Of a stretch of 64,000 nucleotides of DNA, positions 62,410-64,000 are shown piece after piece. This DNA is from Neisseria sp. (GTDB lineage: Bacteria > Pseudomonadota > Gammaproteobacteria > Burkholderiales > Neisseriaceae). The stretch covers positions 1 to 64,000 of the forward strand of contig JAUMYW010000004.1 of NCBI GenBank assembly GCA_030528455.1, given 5' to 3'. Below the pieces are notes generated by a model. That model was not told the DNA's origin, did not search any database, and worked only from the letters and a program-made list of their open reading frames with translations. Position numbers and translations under genes: made by a program. Position 1 is the stretch's first letter, and each line of letters starts with the position of its first letter.

Positions 62410-62991
62410 ATGGATAATAAAGAAATCAACCAAGGACGCCGCCGCTTCCTAACTCTGGCAACAGCCGGGGCTGGCGGGCTGGCGGCCGTAGGTGTGGCCA
62501 CTCCTTTTCTGGCCAGCTTCTTCCCGTCGGAAAAAGCCAAGGCCGCAGGTGCTGCCGTTGAAATCGACATCAGCAAAATCGAAGCAGGACAAATGCTGAC
62601 CGCCGAATGGCGCGGTAAACCGATTTGGGTGGTCAACCGTACGGAACAGCAGCTCAAAGATCTGTCCGGTTTGGACGGTCAACTCGCGGATCCCAAATCA
62701 GAAGCAGAACAACAGCCTGCTTATTGTCAAAACGAAACACGCGCTATCAAGCCCGAATATTGGGTGGCAGTCGGTATCTGTACCCACTTGGGCTGCTCGC
62801 CGACTTACCGTCCCGATATCGCCCCGGCCGATTTGGGTGCTGATTGGAAGGGCGGTTTCTTCTGCCCCTGCCACGGTTCTAAATTCGATATCGCCGGCCG
62901 CGTGTACAAAGGTGTTCCCGCACCGACCAATCTTGTGATTCCTCCGCACAAATATTTGGACGACAACACCCTTCTGGTGGGTGAAGACTAA
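62410..62991 (+). CDS. petA: Ubiquinol-cytochrome c reductase Rieske iron-sulfur subunit
   Basis: A 193-residue protein. Twin-arginine-type start (GRRRFLTLATAGAGGLAAVG) with a membrane helix. The Rieske 2Fe-2S site has both motifs: CTHLGC and CPCHGS (Cys and His ligands, Cys disulfide), followed by the conserved Gly-Pro-type loop (PAPTNL). Part of the bc1 complex, carrying electrons from quinol to cytochrome c1 across the inner membrane. The petB gene starts 14 bases after its stop. Confidence 0.97.
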   Translation: MDNKEINQGRRRFLTLATAGAGGLAAVGVATPFLASFFPSEKAKAAGAAVEIDISKIEAGQMLTAEWRGKPIWVVNRTEQQLKDLSGLDGQLADPKSEAEQQPAYCQNETRAIKPEYWVAVGICTHLGCSPTYRPDIAPADLGADWKGGFFCPCHGSKFDIAGRVYKGVPAPTNLVIPPHKYLDDNTLLVGED

Positions 62992-63005
62992 TAAAGGGAT
63001 AAATC

Positions 63006-64000
63006 ATGGCAAACCAAACCAATAATGAAAACAAGTCATTGTTAGGCTGGGTGGACGCACGCTTCCCTTTGTCTAAAATGATGAAAGAGCACGTAACCGA
63101 ATATTACGCGCCTAAAAACTTCAATTTCTGGTATTTCTTCGGTTCATTGGCAATGCTTGTGCTGGTAATCCAAATCGTCAGCGGCATTTTTCTTACCATG
63201 AACTTCAAACCGGACGGTAACTTGAACAGTTACAACCTGCCGGCAGCCTTTACTGCCGTCGAATACATTATGCGTGATGTGTCGGGTGGTTGGATTATCC
63301 GCTATATGCACTCTACCGGCGCATCCATGTTCTTCGTGGTTGTTTATCTGCATATGTTCCGCGGTCTGATATACGGTTCGTTTAAAAAGCCGCGCGAATT
63401 GGTATGGGTGTTCGGATCGCTGATTTTCTTGGCTCTGATGGCGGAAGCCTTTATGGGTTATCTCCTGCCTTGGGGACAAATGTCGTTCTGGGGTGCACAG
63501 GTAATTATTAACCTGTTTGCTGCAATTCCTGTTATCGGTCCCGATTTGTCTACTTGGATTCGAGGTGACTTCAACGTATCTGATGTTACTTTGAACCGTT
63601 TCTTTGCTTTGCATGTCATTGCGGTACCTTTGGTTCTTCTGGGTTTGGTCGTGGCGCACTTGATTGCTTTGCATGAAGTTGGTTCCAACAATCCTGATGG
63701 TGTGGAAATCAAGAAACAGAAAGATGAAAACGGTATTCCTTTGGATGGTATTCCGTTCCATCCTTACTACACGGTTAAAGACATCTTGGGTGTTGTAGTA
63801 TTCCTGATTGTATTCTGTGCCATCATGTTCTTCGCACCTGAGGGCGGCGGCTATTTCTTGGAGGCACCTAACTTTGATCCTGCCGATCCGCTCAAAACGC
63901 CTGCACATATCGCACCAGTTTGGTATTTTACGCCGTTCTATGCGATTTTGCGTGCCGTTCCGTCGTTTGCCGGTACTCAGGTTTGGGGCGTGTTGGCGAT
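63006..64000 (+). CDS. petB: Cytochrome b of the bc1 complex, 5' part
   Basis: The ATG at 63006 opens a frame that runs off the right edge without a stop (331 codons visible). Haem histidines: IIRYMHSTGASMFFVVVYLHMFRG (helix B) and RFFALHVIAVPLVLLGLVVAHLIALH (helix D). GSLIFLALMAEAFMGYLLPWGQMSFWGA matches the Qo/Qi core, and APVWYFTPFYAILRAVPS is the PEWY region with a Val in place of Glu. The N-terminal 30-40 residues precede the first helix. The 3' end is outside the window. Confidence 0.96.
   Translation, partial: MANQTNNENKSLLGWVDARFPLSKMMKEHVTEYYAPKNFNFWYFFGSLAMLVLVIQIVSGIFLTMNFKPDGNLNSYNLPAAFTAVEYIMRDVSGGWIIRYMHSTGASMFFVVVYLHMFRGLIYGSFKKPRELVWVFGSLIFLALMAEAFMGYLLPWGQMSFWGAQVIINLFAAIPVIGPDLSTWIRGDFNVSDVTLNRFFALHVIAVPLVLLGLVVAHLIALHEVGSNNPDGVEIKKQKDENGIPLDGIPFHPYYTVKDILGVVVFLIVFCAIMFFAPEGGGYFLEAPNFDPADPLKTPAHIAPVWYFTPFYAILRAVPSFAGTQVWGVLA

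Overview
The window is a chromosomal segment of a Neisseria or a close Neisseriaceae relative. Three lines of evidence support this. First, ten-base DNA-uptake-type words saturate it, dominated by GCCGTCTGCA with a minority of canonical GCCGTCTGAA. Second, it carries family-typical proteins: RmpM-type OmpA protein, a three-domain thioredoxin-MsrA-MsrB protein, PilF/PilG/PilD, and a TonB-ExbB-ExbD cluster. Third, the gene order TPR protein-lolB-ispE-tRNA-Gln-prs-rplY is familiar from this genus. No prophage, insertion sequence, CRISPR array or rRNA operon was seen. Gene density is high and most of the window is core genome.

Layout. 1-4.4 kb: 3' end of a collagen-like trimeric autotransporter, tRNA-Glu with its own promoter, an NlpC/P60 hydrolase with a small partner, lrgA-lrgB, and a convergent CoA-type Nudix hydrolase. 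4.4-9.9 kb: TPR protein, lolB, ispE, two identical tRNA-Gln genes, prs, rplY. 10-16 kb: suhB with a 57-residue membrane ORF behind it, trmJ, a low-GC cargo gene, a DUF1853 gene, tig, clpP, slyD. 16-27.6 kb: a hendecad-repeat lipoprotein, a FAD-linked oxidase, rnhA, rhlE, an rlmK-type methyltransferase, argD, hemN, fnr, cysB, rmpM. 27.7-36.7 kb: thiL-pgpA-bioD, a CinA-type protein, argG, an OmpA lipoprotein, a DUF1275 protein, and the soluble PTS genes (EIIA, HPr, EI). 37-45.5 kb: pilF-pilG-pilD-coaE-zapD-yacG, rlmD, an L,D-transpeptidase, a hot-dog thioesterase. 45.6-54.8 kb: ppc, tonB-exbB-exbD, glnE, a broken Sel1-repeat gene, a Nit-type amidase. 55-64 kb: groES-groEL, an operon of M20D amidohydrolase plus two membrane proteins, msrAB, a NIF3-family gene, and petA with the start of petB.

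How the genes work together. Functions cluster around the envelope (adhesin, lipoproteins, L,D-transpeptidase, type IV pilus assembly, TonB energy transduction), protein quality control (trigger factor, ClpP, SlyD, GroESL, MsrAB) and central metabolism (PEP carboxylase, arginine, thiamine, biotin, haem and CoA steps). Visible regulation includes sigma-70 promoters with 16-18 bp spacers, an FNR-like site downstream of the fnr promoter, a sigma-32-like promoter before groES, and Fur-like sites before tonB and the broken Sel1 gene. Many terminators are built from inverted pairs of the uptake word.

Most interesting leads: the GCCGTCTGCA uptake dialect; a compact candidate small RNA at 20434-20488 (minus strand) with promoter, two hairpins and U-tract; a promoter-palindrome-terminator unit at 42398-42500; the low-GC gene at 12023-12364 with a translationally coupled 21-codon leader; the operon pairing an amidohydrolase with a possible split transporter at 57160-59637; and the hendecad-repeat lipoprotein at 16495-16764. 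All functional statements are read from sequence patterns only; no database search was run.
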